From: Flavobacteriaceae bacterium
Lineage (GTDB): Bacteria > Bacteroidota > Bacteroidia > Flavobacteriales > Flavobacteriaceae
Direction of reading: 5' to 3'
NCBI GenBank assembly: GCA_028825365.1
Contig: JAPKAF010000008.1
Coordinates: forward strand, 1 to 38,947
DNA length: 38,947 bases
The notes under the pieces: generated by a model
Told to the model about the DNA's origin: nothing
The model's input: only the letters and a program-made list of their open reading frames with translations
Databases searched by the model: none
In this document: piece by piece, positions 18,600-28,605 of the stretch
Layout of the letters: each line of letters starts with the position of its first letter
How positions within the stretch are numbered: position 1 is the stretch's first letter
Program-made: the position numbers and the translations under genes

Positions 18600-21062
18600 T
18601 TAGAGTTTTACGTCTATTGTTAAATTTAATATTCTAGGAGTTAAGTAATTTGGTATTGAATATTGTCTTTTTGAATAGATATCTCTAACCCAAGTATTAG
18701 TTATTGAGTTCTGCATATCAAACATATTAAATATTTCTAAACCAATACTAAGCTCAGTGAAGTGCTTTTTCCAGCTTTTTTTGTAAGTTTTATTTTCATT
18801 AATAACTATGTATGATATTCCTAGATCCGCTCTTTTATAATCTGGAAGTCTATTTTGGTAATTATATGCATTAGAATAACTAGGTGCTCCTCCAGGTACT
18901 CCAGAATTATAAACTAAATTTAAATACATTTTTAAATCTGGAATATTAGGTATGTAATCTTGAAAAAGAATTCCAAACTTTAATCTTTGATCAGATGGTC
19001 TAGGAATAAAACCTTGATTATCAATATTTTCTTTCGTATTTAAATATCCGAAACTAAACCATGATTCTGTTCCTTTAATAAACTCACCATTTAGTCTTAT
19101 ATCAAGCCCGTATGCATATGCTTTAGTATTGTTGTTGGCTAAGTATCGAATTCTAACGTTATCAACGGTATAGGCGTTTATATCGCTCATGTCTTTATAA
19201 TAGACTTCTGATGTTAACTTAAATGGTCTATTCCAAAGCTTATAACTGTATTCATTAGATGCAACAATTTGTATTGATTTTTGTGCCTTTACATCATAAT
19301 TTATTTCACCACTATAATCTCTAAGCTCACGATAAAAAGGTGGTTGATAATATACACCACCACTTAATTTAAATATCATATCTTTTTTCCAGTCTGGTTT
19401 AATACCTACTTGAAATCTTGGACTGAATATGAAGTTGGTTTTATTACTGTCAATTGACCATCCATGAACTCTAACTCCAGCATTTGTGTATATTTCAGAG
19501 GAACCTAAGTTGGAATTTTTACTCCATTGAAAATAAGATTGAATTCGATTAGTTTTTGTTTGATTAGTTTTTCTTATATTTTGATATGGTACAATTGGAC
19601 CTTCGTTTGGAGTATAGGGTTGGTCTCCTATAGTTTCAAAAAAAGGAGGGTCAATTGAGTATCCTGTAGAATCGATTACTTCCCACTCTACAATTCTATC
19701 TTTAATATCTTCTCTAGTTAACTTTACAGACCATTCAAAATTATTATCGTTGGTTTTATAATTACCCTTGTGCTCAATGTTGAAAATTAAGGCATTTAAA
19801 TTATTTCTACCATGATTAAGCTGGCTACCAATTCCTTCCGAGAATTCTACATCACCTAAATTTTCATCTCCAATATTATTATTAACCTCTCCAAGCCTGT
19901 ATTTAGCAAGTATATCAAAATATTCTTTTTCACTAGTTTGAAAAGCAGAAGTTATTAAGGATAAATCTAATTTTTCAGAAACCTTAAAATTTAATTTTGC
20001 TGCACTAAAGAGCGTTTGATACTTATCTTTTTCTTGCCCTTCGTAAAAAACAATTAATGCAGTAGGATCATCTAGAGTTCCAAAGTTTGTTTGTCTACTT
20101 TTCGGCTTGTAATTGTAGTTGTTAATTGATAGATATGTTAAGAAATTTAAACTTAATTTATCTGTAAAGTTAGAAGTCAAAAAACTTTGAATATCAATAA
20201 ACTTAGGATTATAATTTGTTGCTGTTTCTTTAGAATTTACAAGCATACTATTATCTCTATACCTAACTCCTAAGATATTTGAAGTTTTAGTATTTTTTGA
20301 AATATTTTCTAAAGTAAGATTACCACCTAATAAATTTAAAGTTCCTGAAACTTTATTTATCTGAGGGTTTTTATACTCAATATCTAAAACGGAAGATAGT
20401 TTATCTCCATATTTTGACTGAAACCCTCCAGCTGAAAAATTTATATTTTTAATTAGATTAGAGTTAACAAAACTTAATCCTTCTTGTTGTCCTGATCTAA
20501 CTAAAAAAGGTCTGTATATCTCAATACCATTAACATAAACTAAGTTTTCATCAAAGTTCCCTCCTCTAACGGAGTATTGAGTGCTTAACTCATTAGAAAT
20601 ATTAACTCCAGGCATAGTTTTTAATAAATTTTCAACTCCTGGCTGAGCACCTTTAATTGTTCTAATAATCTGCGGGTCTATATTAACTATACTTTTAAGT
20701 TTTTTTCTTTGATTTGAGTTTAGTATAATTTCTTCAATCTGTTCAATGTTTACATCCATTACAGGATAAAACTCATACACTTCATTTACTTTTAAGTTAA
20801 TCTTGTAAGAGATATTTTTGTGATTTACATGAGAATAAATAATATTAACATCTTCAAGAGCATCAATTTCAATAGAGTAAAAACCATTAATATTTGTAGT
20901 AACACCATTTTTTAATTCTTTAGAAGTTGATGTTATATTGACATTTTCAATTGGATTATTATTAATGTCTAAAACTATTCCCTTTATATAACTCTTTTGA
21001 GAAAGGCATACTAGTGGCAATAAAAATATTATTAGTGAGATATATACTTTATTTCTTAACAT
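18600..21062 (-). CDS. TonB-dependent receptor with carboxypeptidase-regulatory-like N-terminal domain
   Basis: 820 aa, signal peptide, KGIVLDINNNPIENVNI domain, plug TMPGVNISNELSTQYSVRGGNFDENLVYVNGIEIYRP, beta-barrel ending in ILNLTIDVKL. Confidence 0.93.
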   Translation of the reverse strand: MLRNKVYISLIIFLLPLVCLSQKSYIKGIVLDINNNPIENVNITSTSKELKNGVTTNINGFYSIEIDALEDVNIIYSHVNHKNISYKINLKVNEVYEFYPVMDVNIEQIEEIILNSNQRKKLKSIVNIDPQIIRTIKGAQPGVENLLKTMPGVNISNELSTQYSVRGGNFDENLVYVNGIEIYRPFLVRSGQQEGLSFVNSNLIKNINFSAGGFQSKYGDKLSSVLDIEYKNPQINKVSGTLNLLGGNLTLENISKNTKTSNILGVRYRDNSMLVNSKETATNYNPKFIDIQSFLTSNFTDKLSLNFLTYLSINNYNYKPKSRQTNFGTLDDPTALIVFYEGQEKDKYQTLFSAAKLNFKVSEKLDLSLITSAFQTSEKEYFDILAKYRLGEVNNNIGDENLGDVEFSEGIGSQLNHGRNNLNALIFNIEHKGNYKTNDNNFEWSVKLTREDIKDRIVEWEVIDSTGYSIDPPFFETIGDQPYTPNEGPIVPYQNIRKTNQTKTNRIQSYFQWSKNSNLGSSEIYTNAGVRVHGWSIDSNKTNFIFSPRFQVGIKPDWKKDMIFKLSGGVYYQPPFYRELRDYSGEINYDVKAQKSIQIVASNEYSYKLWNRPFKLTSEVYYKDMSDINAYTVDNVRIRYLANNNTKAYAYGLDIRLNGEFIKGTESWFSFGYLNTKENIDNQGFIPRPSDQRLKFGILFQDYIPNIPDLKMYLNLVYNSGVPGGAPSYSNAYNYQNRLPDYKRADLGISYIVINENKTYKKSWKKHFTELSIGLEIFNMFDMQNSITNTWVRDIYSKRQYSIPNYLTPRILNLTIDVKL

Positions 21063-21065
21063 GAA

Positions 21066-22742
21066 TTAGTTTTTTTTTCTATAAAAAACAGTTTCATAAA
21101 TAGAAGTATTTCCAACATTGTCAGAAACTTCAAGATTAAAAATATTTTTAGTCATATTAGATATGTTATCATCAAAATTATAACGAATAACCCCGTTTTT
21201 ATTAAATGGCTCCATTAAAATCCATTTACCATTTATGGTTGCTCTGTAATTTTTGATACCGGTTTGTTTATCTTTTATTTGAATTTTTAAGTAGTTTAGC
21301 CCACTTATCCAATCATTCTTATTGAATCCTAACGGAGTTATCGTAGGATTAATTGTGTCTCTTGCCAAGATATAAGTCCCAAGACTCTTTGTATAAGCTA
21401 GAATAGAATCTCCCTTAACATTTGATGAGACAAAACTGGTTTTATTAGATTTTTCAATTAGCTTTCCTATATATGAGTTATTGAAAGCAGTTTTTTTGAA
21501 TTTCACTCTCAATGATTTGATTAAAGGAATTGTATCGCTGTTTATAGTTAGAGTATCGATTTTACTATCTATTTTAAGAAAAAGACTAGAATAAAAAGTT
21601 TCTTTATCAATTGAAATTGAAGAGTTGTTTTTAGAGATAAAATATTTCTTATTTTTATTAATAAACTTTTTATTAATTTCTCCTAATTTAACTACTTCGA
21701 TATCTAAATTTTTAGTTTTAGATTCTTCTTCTTTTATTGGAATAATAATTTCAGATAAATTATTATTAAAATCAACTAGTTCTATTCTATATATATAGCT
21801 GCTATCTTTTTTAAGCTCAAGAATCCCTTTGTTCAATTGTTTTTTAAATACAGATAGCGGATTATTTTCTTGAATAAATAACTTTATAAATCTCTTTTTA
21901 TTTTTTTTAAATTCAGAATAATCGATTAATCTATTTATGTGTTTTGTTTCATCAAATGAAAATTTATTAAAAGCTACTTCTAAAATAGTATCCAGGTTTG
22001 TAAAAGCATTAAGGCTATATACTCCATTTTTATTATTTGCTAGATCTTGTCGATCAAATGCTTGAACTCCAAAACCTATATCTCCAGTATCATAAACAGT
22101 GTCTGTAATATATTTATTGTTACTTAATTTGTAAAAAGATAGATTTCTAGAGGACTGAATTTCGCTATTTTTATGCAGTTTATACAATTTTAAACCTTTA
22201 AGATTTGGTGCTTTTGTATCCGTAACATTAATCCCGTAATCTAAAGGATTTAATGGCTTTTGGTTAATGTCTCTTATTTCAAAATGAAGATGTGGACCGC
22301 TAGAACCTCCGGTATTACCAGAATAGGCGATGATTTCATTGTTTGAAATATTTATTTCATTAACTGCAGGAAAAAACTCAATTTCATAATTCTCTTTTTT
22401 GTATTGTATTTTTTTTACTATACTATCGATCTTAAATGAAAACTTTTGTAAGTGTGCATAGACTGAAGTAGTGCCATCAAGGTGTTTAATATAAATAGCT
22501 TTTCCATACCCTCCTCTTGATATCTTAATCCTACTAACAAAACCTTTATTTACAGCAAAAACTTTAGCGCCTTCTTTACCTTTTGTTTTAATATCTAAAC
22601 CTGAATGGAAATGATTTGATCTTAATTCGCCAAAAGTTCCGGACAAAACAGATTCAAAACCAAGAGGATTATTATTGATTTTTTGTGAGTAAACACATGT
22701 GCTTGCTAATAAAAAAAATAGATAAAAAAATGAATTTTTCAT
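21066..22742 (-). CDS. M23 family metallopeptidase
   Basis: GTFGELRSNHFHSGLDIKTKGKEGAKVFAV, YIKHLDGTTSVYAHL, GPHLHFEIRD; signal peptide. Confidence 0.93.
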   Translation of the reverse strand: MKNSFFYLFFLLASTCVYSQKINNNPLGFESVLSGTFGELRSNHFHSGLDIKTKGKEGAKVFAVNKGFVSRIKISRGGYGKAIYIKHLDGTTSVYAHLQKFSFKIDSIVKKIQYKKENYEIEFFPAVNEINISNNEIIAYSGNTGGSSGPHLHFEIRDINQKPLNPLDYGINVTDTKAPNLKGLKLYKLHKNSEIQSSRNLSFYKLSNNKYITDTVYDTGDIGFGVQAFDRQDLANNKNGVYSLNAFTNLDTILEVAFNKFSFDETKHINRLIDYSEFKKNKKRFIKLFIQENNPLSVFKKQLNKGILELKKDSSYIYRIELVDFNNNLSEIIIPIKEEESKTKNLDIEVVKLGEINKKFINKNKKYFISKNNSSISIDKETFYSSLFLKIDSKIDTLTINSDTIPLIKSLRVKFKKTAFNNSYIGKLIEKSNKTSFVSSNVKGDSILAYTKSLGTYILARDTINPTITPLGFNKNDWISGLNYLKIQIKDKQTGIKNYRATINGKWILMEPFNKNGVIRYNFDDNISNMTKNIFNLEVSDNVGNTSIYETVFYRKKN

Positions 22743-22830
22743 AATATAATTGAAATGTAAAAATATTATAATTTAAGTAACTTCTTAACATATTTTTTAT
22801 AAAAAGAAGTGTTAGTTCTAATATCTATGT

Positions 22831-22838
22831 TAACTTTG
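22831..22838 (+). promoter_or_regulatory. putative -7 element TAACTTTG upstream of the coiled-coil/zapA genes
   Basis: TAnnTTTG match 26 nt upstream of the ATG at 22864. Confidence 0.4.
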
Positions 22839-22863
22839 TTACAATAGTATTTTTAATTATAGG

Positions 22864-23154
22864 ATGCAAGATTTAGATAATATAGTTGAATCATTAGAAA
22901 AGAACATTAGAAGATCTTTAGATAAGATATCAAACCTTCAGATTAAGAACAATGAACTTCAAGATGAATTAGCATTACTTAAAAATCAAGATGCTGCAAA
23001 ATCTAATTTAATTGATTTATGTGAAGAAAAATATAAATCACTTAAAATTGCTAATACTATTTCAGGTAGTAATAATAGTACAAAAGATACAAAACTAGAA
23101 ATAAATTCATTGATTAGAGAAATTGATTATTGCATATCTCAGTTAACGGAATAA
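22864..23154 (+). CDS. small coiled-coil protein encoded directly upstream of zapA
   Basis: 96 aa; heptad-like DNIVESLEKNIRRSLDKISNLQIKNNELQDELALLKNQ; 13-nt gap to zapA. Confidence 0.75.
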   Translation: MQDLDNIVESLEKNIRRSLDKISNLQIKNNELQDELALLKNQDAAKSNLIDLCEEKYKSLKIANTISGSNNSTKDTKLEINSLIREIDYCISQLTE

Positions 23155-23167
23155 ACTTAGTTTCTAA

Positions 23168-23455
23168 ATGGAAAAGTTAAAAATAAAATTATCTATTGCT
23201 AATAGAATTTATCCACTTACTATAGATCCTTCTCAAGAGGAAGGTCTAAGGAAAGCTGCGTTAGACATTAACAATATGATAAAACAATTAGAACAAAGTT
23301 ACTCAGTTAATGATAAGCAAGATGTTTTAGCTATGTGTGCTTTACAATTTGCATCAAAAACGAAACAAAGGTCAATTGACAATAGTAATTCAAATAAATC
23401 TTTTGAAATAAAATTAAAAGAGTTGAATGAATTAATTAGTGAGACTATTTCTTGA
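23168..23455 (+). CDS. zapA: cell division protein ZapA
   Basis: 95 aa; KIKLSIANRIYPLTIDPSQEEGLRKAALDINNMIKQLEQSY...DKQDVLAMCALQFA. Confidence 0.9.
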   Translation: MEKLKIKLSIANRIYPLTIDPSQEEGLRKAALDINNMIKQLEQSYSVNDKQDVLAMCALQFASKTKQRSIDNSNSNKSFEIKLKELNELISETIS

Positions 23456-23472
23456 TTTTTTATAATATTAAA

Positions 23473-23634
23473 ACTACCTACTTTAGTTTTTTTGATAAAC
23501 TCAACGCTTATTCTTTTAAAAAAGGTGAGTTTAAGTTGTAAAATTGTGCTGACTAGATCAGATCTTTGATCAACTTATTAGCCTTAAACTTGATTTAAAG
23601 GAGTTTATACAAAACCATAGCTATTGTAGGTATT
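23473..23634 (+). ncRNA. ssrS: candidate 6S RNA
   Basis: 200-nt non-coding gap between zapA and rny. Nested complementary segments: 23475-23481/23626-23632 (TACCTAC/GTAGGTA), 23495-23502/23601-23608 (ATAAACTC/GAGTTTAT), 23526-23535/23583-23592, 23548-23552/23578-23582, 23556-23560/23567-23571. Rod-like fold with an interrupted middle, at a genomic position associated with 6S RNA. Confidence 0.65.
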
Positions 23635-23655
23635 TTTATTTAATAATTAAACGTT

Positions 23656-25227
23656 ATGGAATTTACAACAACAACGATAATATTTTTAATTTGTGGGATC
23701 TTAGTAGGTTTTGTAATTGCGAAAATATTTGAAAAATCTAATGCAACTAAAATAATAAAAGATGCAAATTCAGAAGCTTCAATTATTTTAAAATCTGCTA
23801 ATCAAGAAGGTGAGTCTTTGAAAAAAGATAAAATGTTACAGGCAAAAGAAAGATTTATTGAACTTAAATCAGAACATGAGAAAGTAATATATTCAAGAGA
23901 AGATAAAATGAAGTCTCTAGAACGTATGGTTAATGAAAAAGATGCTAAAGCATCAAAATTATTAAAAACTCAATCTGATATAAATTTAGATCTAGAGTCA
24001 AAATCTAATGATTTTGATAAAAAACTAGCTAGCCTTGATAAGAAAAAAAGTGAGTTAGATAAAAATAGAATTAATCAAATAAAACAATTAGAAGTTATTT
24101 CTGGTCTTTCTGAAGAAGATGCTAAAGAACAGCTTCTAGGTTCTTTAAAAGAGGAAGCTAAAACTGATGCGATGAAATTCATTCAAGACAGAATGGAGGA
24201 AGCTAAAATGACTGTAGAACAAGATGCTAAAAAAATTATTATTAACACGATTCAAAGAATAGGTACTGAAGAATCGATTGATAATTGTGTCTCTGTTTTT
24301 AATATTGAATCTGATGATGTTAAAGGAAGAATTATAGGTAGAGAAGGAAGAAACATTAGAGCATTAGAAGCTGCAACTGGTGTTGAAATTATTGTTGATG
24401 ATACTCCTGAAGCAATCATATTGTCTTGTTTTGATTCTATTAGAAGAGAAATCGCAAGATTATCACTTCATAAACTTGTTACTGATGGTAGAATACATCC
24501 TGCAAGAATTGAAGAAATAGTAAAGAAAACAGAAAAACAAATTGACCAAGAAATTATTGAAATTGGCAAAAGAACTGTTATTGATTTAGGGATTCATGGC
24601 TTGCACCCTGAATTAATTAAAGTGGTAGGAAGAATGAAATACAGATCATCTTACGGTCAAAACTTATTGCAGCACTCCAGGGAAGTATCCAAGCTTTGTG
24701 GCATTATGGCGGCAGAGCTCGGCATTGATGCGAAATTAGCCAAAAGAGCTGGTTTACTGCATGATATAGGTAAAGTTCCATCTTCTGAAAAAGACGCTGA
24801 AACTCCACATGCAATACTAGGAATGCAGTGGGCAGAAAAATTTGGAGAGAAAGAAGAAGTTTGTAATGCGATTGGAGCTCACCACGATGAAATTGAAATG
24901 AAATTCTTATTATCACCAGTAGTTCAAGTTTGTGATGCTATTTCAGGAGCTAGACCTGGTGCAAGAAGACAGGTTTTAGATTCCTACATTGAAAGGTTAA
25001 AAAACTTAGAAGAAATTGCGCTTGATTATAATGGTGTTCAAAAAGCTTATGCCATACAAGCAGGAAGAGAACTTCGTGTTATAGTTGAAAGTGAGAAAGT
25101 AAATGATGAAGTTGCTTCCAAATTATCTTTTGATATTTCTCAAAAGATTCAAACAGATATGACATATCCTGGACAGGTAAAAGTGACTGTTATTAGAGAA
25201 ACTAGAGCGGTTAACATTGCTAAATAA
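23656..25227 (+). CDS. rny: ribonuclease Y
   Basis: N-terminal TM segment plus coiled coil, KH domain [31 protein letters not shown] domain [12 protein letters not shown]. Confidence 0.97.
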   Translation: MEFTTTTIIFLICGILVGFVIAKIFEKSNATKIIKDANSEASIILKSANQEGESLKKDKMLQAKERFIELKSEHEKVIYSREDKMKSLERMVNEKDAKASKLLKTQSDINLDLESKSNDFDKKLASLDKKKSELDKNRINQIKQLEVISGLSEEDAKEQLLGSLKEEAKTDAMKFIQDRMEEAKMTVEQDAKKIIINTIQRIGTEESIDNCVSVFNIESDDVKGRIIGREGRNIRALEAATGVEIIVDDTPEAIILSCFDSIRREIARLSLHKLVTDGRIHPARIEEIVKKTEKQIDQEIIEIGKRTVIDLGIHGLHPELIKVVGRMKYRSSYGQNLLQHSREVSKLCGIMAAELGIDAKLAKRAGLLHDIGKVPSSEKDAETPHAILGMQWAEKFGEKEEVCNAIGAHHDEIEMKFLLSPVVQVCDAISGARPGARRQVLDSYIERLKNLEEIALDYNGVQKAYAIQAGRELRVIVESEKVNDEVASKLSFDISQKIQTDMTYPGQVKVTVIRETRAVNIAK

Positions 25228-25250
25228 TTAATCCACAATATTTCATAACA

Positions 25251-26138
25251 TTAAGCTCTTGGGTGGAATTTATTTAATGCTTCGCTAAGGTACTTGTTAT
25301 CTAAGTGCATGTATATTTCTGTAGTTGTTATGCTTTCGTGTCCTAATAATTGCTGTATCGTCCTTAAATCTGCACCATTTTCCAATAAATGTGTTGCGAA
25401 AGAATGTCTGAAAGTATGAGGTGATATTGATTTGCTGAAGTTTGCTTTTTTCGCTAATTTTTTTATGATAGTGAAAATCATTGCCCTGCTTAAATTTTTA
25501 CCTCTTCTATTTAAAAATACATGATCTTTAAAAGTGTTTATCACTTTGATTTTATTTCTAGAATTATGTAGATAATTGTTAATATTTTGTTTGGTTATAT
25601 TTCCAATTGGTATTAACCTTTGCTTATTACCTTTGCCTGTAACTTTTATAAAATTCTCTTCAAAAAATAAATCAGATATTTTTAAATCCACTAACTCACT
25701 AACTCTTATTCCACAACCATAAAGTAACTCTATAATTGCTAAATTTCTTTCCCCTTGCTCTATGGATAAATCTATTTTAGAAATTAAAAGATCGATTTCT
25801 TCTAAAGAAAGTACATCAGGAAGTTTTCTAGATGTTTTAGGAGATTCAATTAGGTTTAGCGGGTTGTCTTTTATGTATTTTTCGAATATTAAAAATTCAA
25901 AAAAACTTCTTAAACCTGAAATAATCCTTGACTGTGAAGTTGAATTTAGTTCTTTAGAAATATCATGTAAAAACCCCTTAATATCATCTGAGTTTACTTC
26001 TAAAGGATTTTTAGTGTAGTTTATGAATTTTTTAAATTTTGTAATGTCTTCTTTATAACTAGAAATAGAATTAACTGAAAAACCTCTTTCTATCTTTAGA
26101 TAATCGTTAAAATCATTAATTGCATTAGTCCAATTCAT
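25251..26138 (-). CDS. xerD: site-specific tyrosine recombinase XerD
   Basis: ELLYGCGIRVSELVDLKISDL, GKGNKQRLIPIG, SPHTFRHSFATHLLENGADLRTIQQLLGHESITTTEIYMHL. Confidence 0.93.
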   Translation of the reverse strand: MNWTNAINDFNDYLKIERGFSVNSISSYKEDITKFKKFINYTKNPLEVNSDDIKGFLHDISKELNSTSQSRIISGLRSFFEFLIFEKYIKDNPLNLIESPKTSRKLPDVLSLEEIDLLISKIDLSIEQGERNLAIIELLYGCGIRVSELVDLKISDLFFEENFIKVTGKGNKQRLIPIGNITKQNINNYLHNSRNKIKVINTFKDHVFLNRRGKNLSRAMIFTIIKKLAKKANFSKSISPHTFRHSFATHLLENGADLRTIQQLLGHESITTTEIYMHLDNKYLSEALNKFHPRA

Positions 26139-26220
26139 AGTTACAAGTTAATCAAAACTGATAAAAATAAATACTATTGGTTCTTTTTATTAGTTTAACA
26201 ATTTTCGATACATTTACAAG

Positions 26221-26643
26221 GTGAAAAATATTATTATAATTAATGGACCCAACTTAAATCTTTTAGGCAAAAGACAGCCTGAAATTTATGGGGACATTAA
26301 TTTTGATGACTTTATTGTTGAGCAAAAAGAAAAATTTCCAAGTCTTTCTATTGAATACTTTCAGTCAAATATAGAAGGGGAGATTATTGATAAACTACAT
26401 GAGGTTGGTTTTGATTTTGACGGTATAATATTAAATGCTGCTGCATACACACATACTTCCGTTGGTATTGGAGATGCTGTAGCTTCAATTTCTTCTCCTG
26501 TTATTGAGGTTCATATTTCAAACACATATTCAAGAGAAGAGTTTAGGCATGTGTCTTTTATATCTCCACATGCTAAGGGTGTAGTCCTAGGTTTTGGTTT
26601 GAAAAGTTATGAATTAGCTTTAACTAGTTTTATTAACTTATAG
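26221..26643 (+). CDS. aroQ: type II 3-dehydroquinate dehydratase
   Basis: IIIINGPNLNLLGKRQPEIYG, YFQSNIEGEIIDKLHE, GIILNAAAYTHTSVGIGDA, EVHISNTYSREEFRH; GTG start. Confidence 0.95.
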   Translation: MKNIIIINGPNLNLLGKRQPEIYGDINFDDFIVEQKEKFPSLSIEYFQSNIEGEIIDKLHEVGFDFDGIILNAAAYTHTSVGIGDAVASISSPVIEVHISNTYSREEFRHVSFISPHAKGVVLGFGLKSYELALTSFINL

Positions 26644-28014
26644 GTGTATTACCTCACCATAAGCAGCAGCTACTGCTTCCATAACAGCCTCGCTCATAGT
26701 TGGGTGTGGATGTATAGTCTTTAAAACCTCTTGTCCAGTAGTTTCTAATTTTCTTCCTAAAACTGCTTCTGCTATCATATCAGTTACTCCAGTACCAATC
26801 ATGTGACATCCTAACCATTCTCCATATTTCGCATCAAAGATAACTTTTACAAAGCCTTCTTTCGTTCCCGACGCACTTGCTTTTCCAGAAGCCGAAAACG
26901 GAAATTTACCAACTTTGATTTCATATCCTTTATCTATAGCTTGTTGCTCTGTTAAACCAACACTTGATATTTCTGGCGTACAATACGTACATCCAGGAAT
27001 ATTTCCATAATCTATTGGCGCAACATCATGTCCTGAAATCTTTTCAACACACAAAATTCCTTCTGCCGATGCAACATGAGCTAATGCAGGACCAGGTGTA
27101 ACATCTCCTATAGCGTAATAACCAGGGATGTTTGTGCCATAATACTTGTCAACAAGTATTTTATCTCTATCTACAGCTATTCCAACTTCTTCAAGACCAA
27201 TGTTTTCTATATTGGTTTTAATACCTACAGCAGATAATATAATATCTGCACTAAGAGTTTCTTCACCTTTAGAAGTTTTAACCTTTGCAGTAACTCCTTT
27301 TCCAGATGTATCAACAGATAATACTTCTGAAGATGTCATAACTTTTATTCCACTTTTTTTGAATGATTTTTCCAACTCTTTTGAGATATCTTTATCTTCA
27401 ACTGGAACAATATTTGGTAAATACTCAACAACAGTAACATTAGTTCCCATTGAATTATAAAAATAAGCGAATTCTACTCCTATAGCTCCAGAACCCACAA
27501 TGATCATAGACTTAGGCTGTTTTTTTAATGTCATAGCTTGTCTATAGCCAATAATCTTTTCTCCATCTTGAGGAATAGATGGTAATTCCCTAGATCTTGC
27601 TCCTGTAGAAATTATAATATGACTAGCTGAATAATCTACTCCATCAACATCAACAATTTTACCAGCTTTGAGTTTACCATATCCTTTAATAACATCAATT
27701 TTATTTTTCTTCATTAAAAAAGTAACTCCCTTACTCATGCCACTAGCTATATTTCTACTTCTGTCAACTACCGCATTAAAATCCTTTGAAAATTCAGAAA
27801 CTTCAAGACCGTAATCTTTTGCATGCTTTAAATATTCAAAAACTTGAGCAGATTTCAATAATGCTTTTGTTGGAATACATCCCCAGTTTAAACAAACGCC
27901 TCCTAAACTTTCTTTCTCAACTATTGCAGTTTTTAAACCTAACTGAGAAGCTCTAATAGCAGTAACATATCCGCCAGGACCACTACCTAATACAATAACA
28001 TCATAATTACTCAT
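26638..28014 (-). CDS. lpd: dihydrolipoyl dehydrogenase
   Basis: DVIVLGSGPGGYVTAIRASQLG, GGVCLNWGCIPTKALL, HPHPTMSEAVMEA. Confidence 0.96.
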   Translation of the reverse strand: MSNYDVIVLGSGPGGYVTAIRASQLGLKTAIVEKESLGGVCLNWGCIPTKALLKSAQVFEYLKHAKDYGLEVSEFSKDFNAVVDRSRNIASGMSKGVTFLMKKNKIDVIKGYGKLKAGKIVDVDGVDYSASHIIISTGARSRELPSIPQDGEKIIGYRQAMTLKKQPKSMIIVGSGAIGVEFAYFYNSMGTNVTVVEYLPNIVPVEDKDISKELEKSFKKSGIKVMTSSEVLSVDTSGKGVTAKVKTSKGEETLSADIILSAVGIKTNIENIGLEEVGIAVDRDKILVDKYYGTNIPGYYAIGDVTPGPALAHVASAEGILCVEKISGHDVAPIDYGNIPGCTYCTPEISSVGLTEQQAIDKGYEIKVGKFPFSASGKASASGTKEGFVKVIFDAKYGEWLGCHMIGTGVTDMIAEAVLGRKLETTGQEVLKTIHPHPTMSEAVMEAVAAAYGEVIHL

Positions 28015-28019
28015 ATCTT

Positions 28020-28526
28020 TTAATTTTTAAAGTCAATACTAACTGAATTTACACAATACCTTTTTCCTGATTCTGTAGGTCCATCATTAAAAATATGACC
28101 TAAGTGTCCACCACAATTAGTGCAAAGTATTTCTACCCTTGACATTCCTAGAGTATTATCCTTTTTATACTCAACACTACCTTCAATAGCATTATCAAAA
28201 CTTGGCCATCCACAATCAGATTCAAATTTTTGGTCACTTGTAAATAGCGGATTATTACAGCCTTTACAATTATAAACACCCTCTTTCATGTGAATATTAT
28301 ACTCTCCACTGCCAGGGTATTCAGTTCCTTTATTAATTAAAACTCTGTATTCTTCATCATTAAGAGTTTTTTTCCATTCTTCTTTTGTCTTTTTCACTTT
28401 ATAGTCGGTTGTTATTTTTATTGATTTATTTAACTGAGGTTTTGTTTGTTGTGAAGTAAAGTTAACTAATAATATTCCACAAGTTGTAGCTAAAAAAACT
28501 AATAATATTTGTGTGTAATTTTTCAT
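28020..28526 (-). CDS. msrB: peptide-methionine (R)-S-oxide reductase
   Basis: YNCKGCNNPLF, CGWPSFD, CTNCGGHLGHIFNDGP, RYCVNSVSIDF. Confidence 0.95.
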   Translation of the reverse strand: MKNYTQILLVFLATTCGILLVNFTSQQTKPQLNKSIKITTDYKVKKTKEEWKKTLNDEEYRVLINKGTEYPGSGEYNIHMKEGVYNCKGCNNPLFTSDQKFESDCGWPSFDNAIEGSVEYKKDNTLGMSRVEILCTNCGGHLGHIFNDGPTESGKRYCVNSVSIDFKN

Positions 28527-28605
28527 ACAAGTATTTATTTAATATATAATTATAGTACTATTTGTTTAATAGAAATATTATATTAGGCAAAAGTATTTTA
28601 TTTTT

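Noticed and set aside
24704-24916. Minus-strand ORF within rny
   Set aside because: Antisense shadow ORF over the conserved HD domain
25251-26138. XerD as part of a mobile element or integron
   Set aside because: Neighbours are housekeeping genes (rny, aroQ, lpd), no att-like repeats or cargo genes seen; fits chromosomal dimer resolution
27146-27460. 104-aa plus-strand ORF within lpd
   Set aside because: Antisense to lpd; Ser/Thr/Pro-rich reading of conserved codons, typical shadow ORF
28020-28526. Possible selenoprotein MsrB
   Set aside because: The catalytic position reads Cys (RYCVNSVSIDF), no in-frame TGA involved
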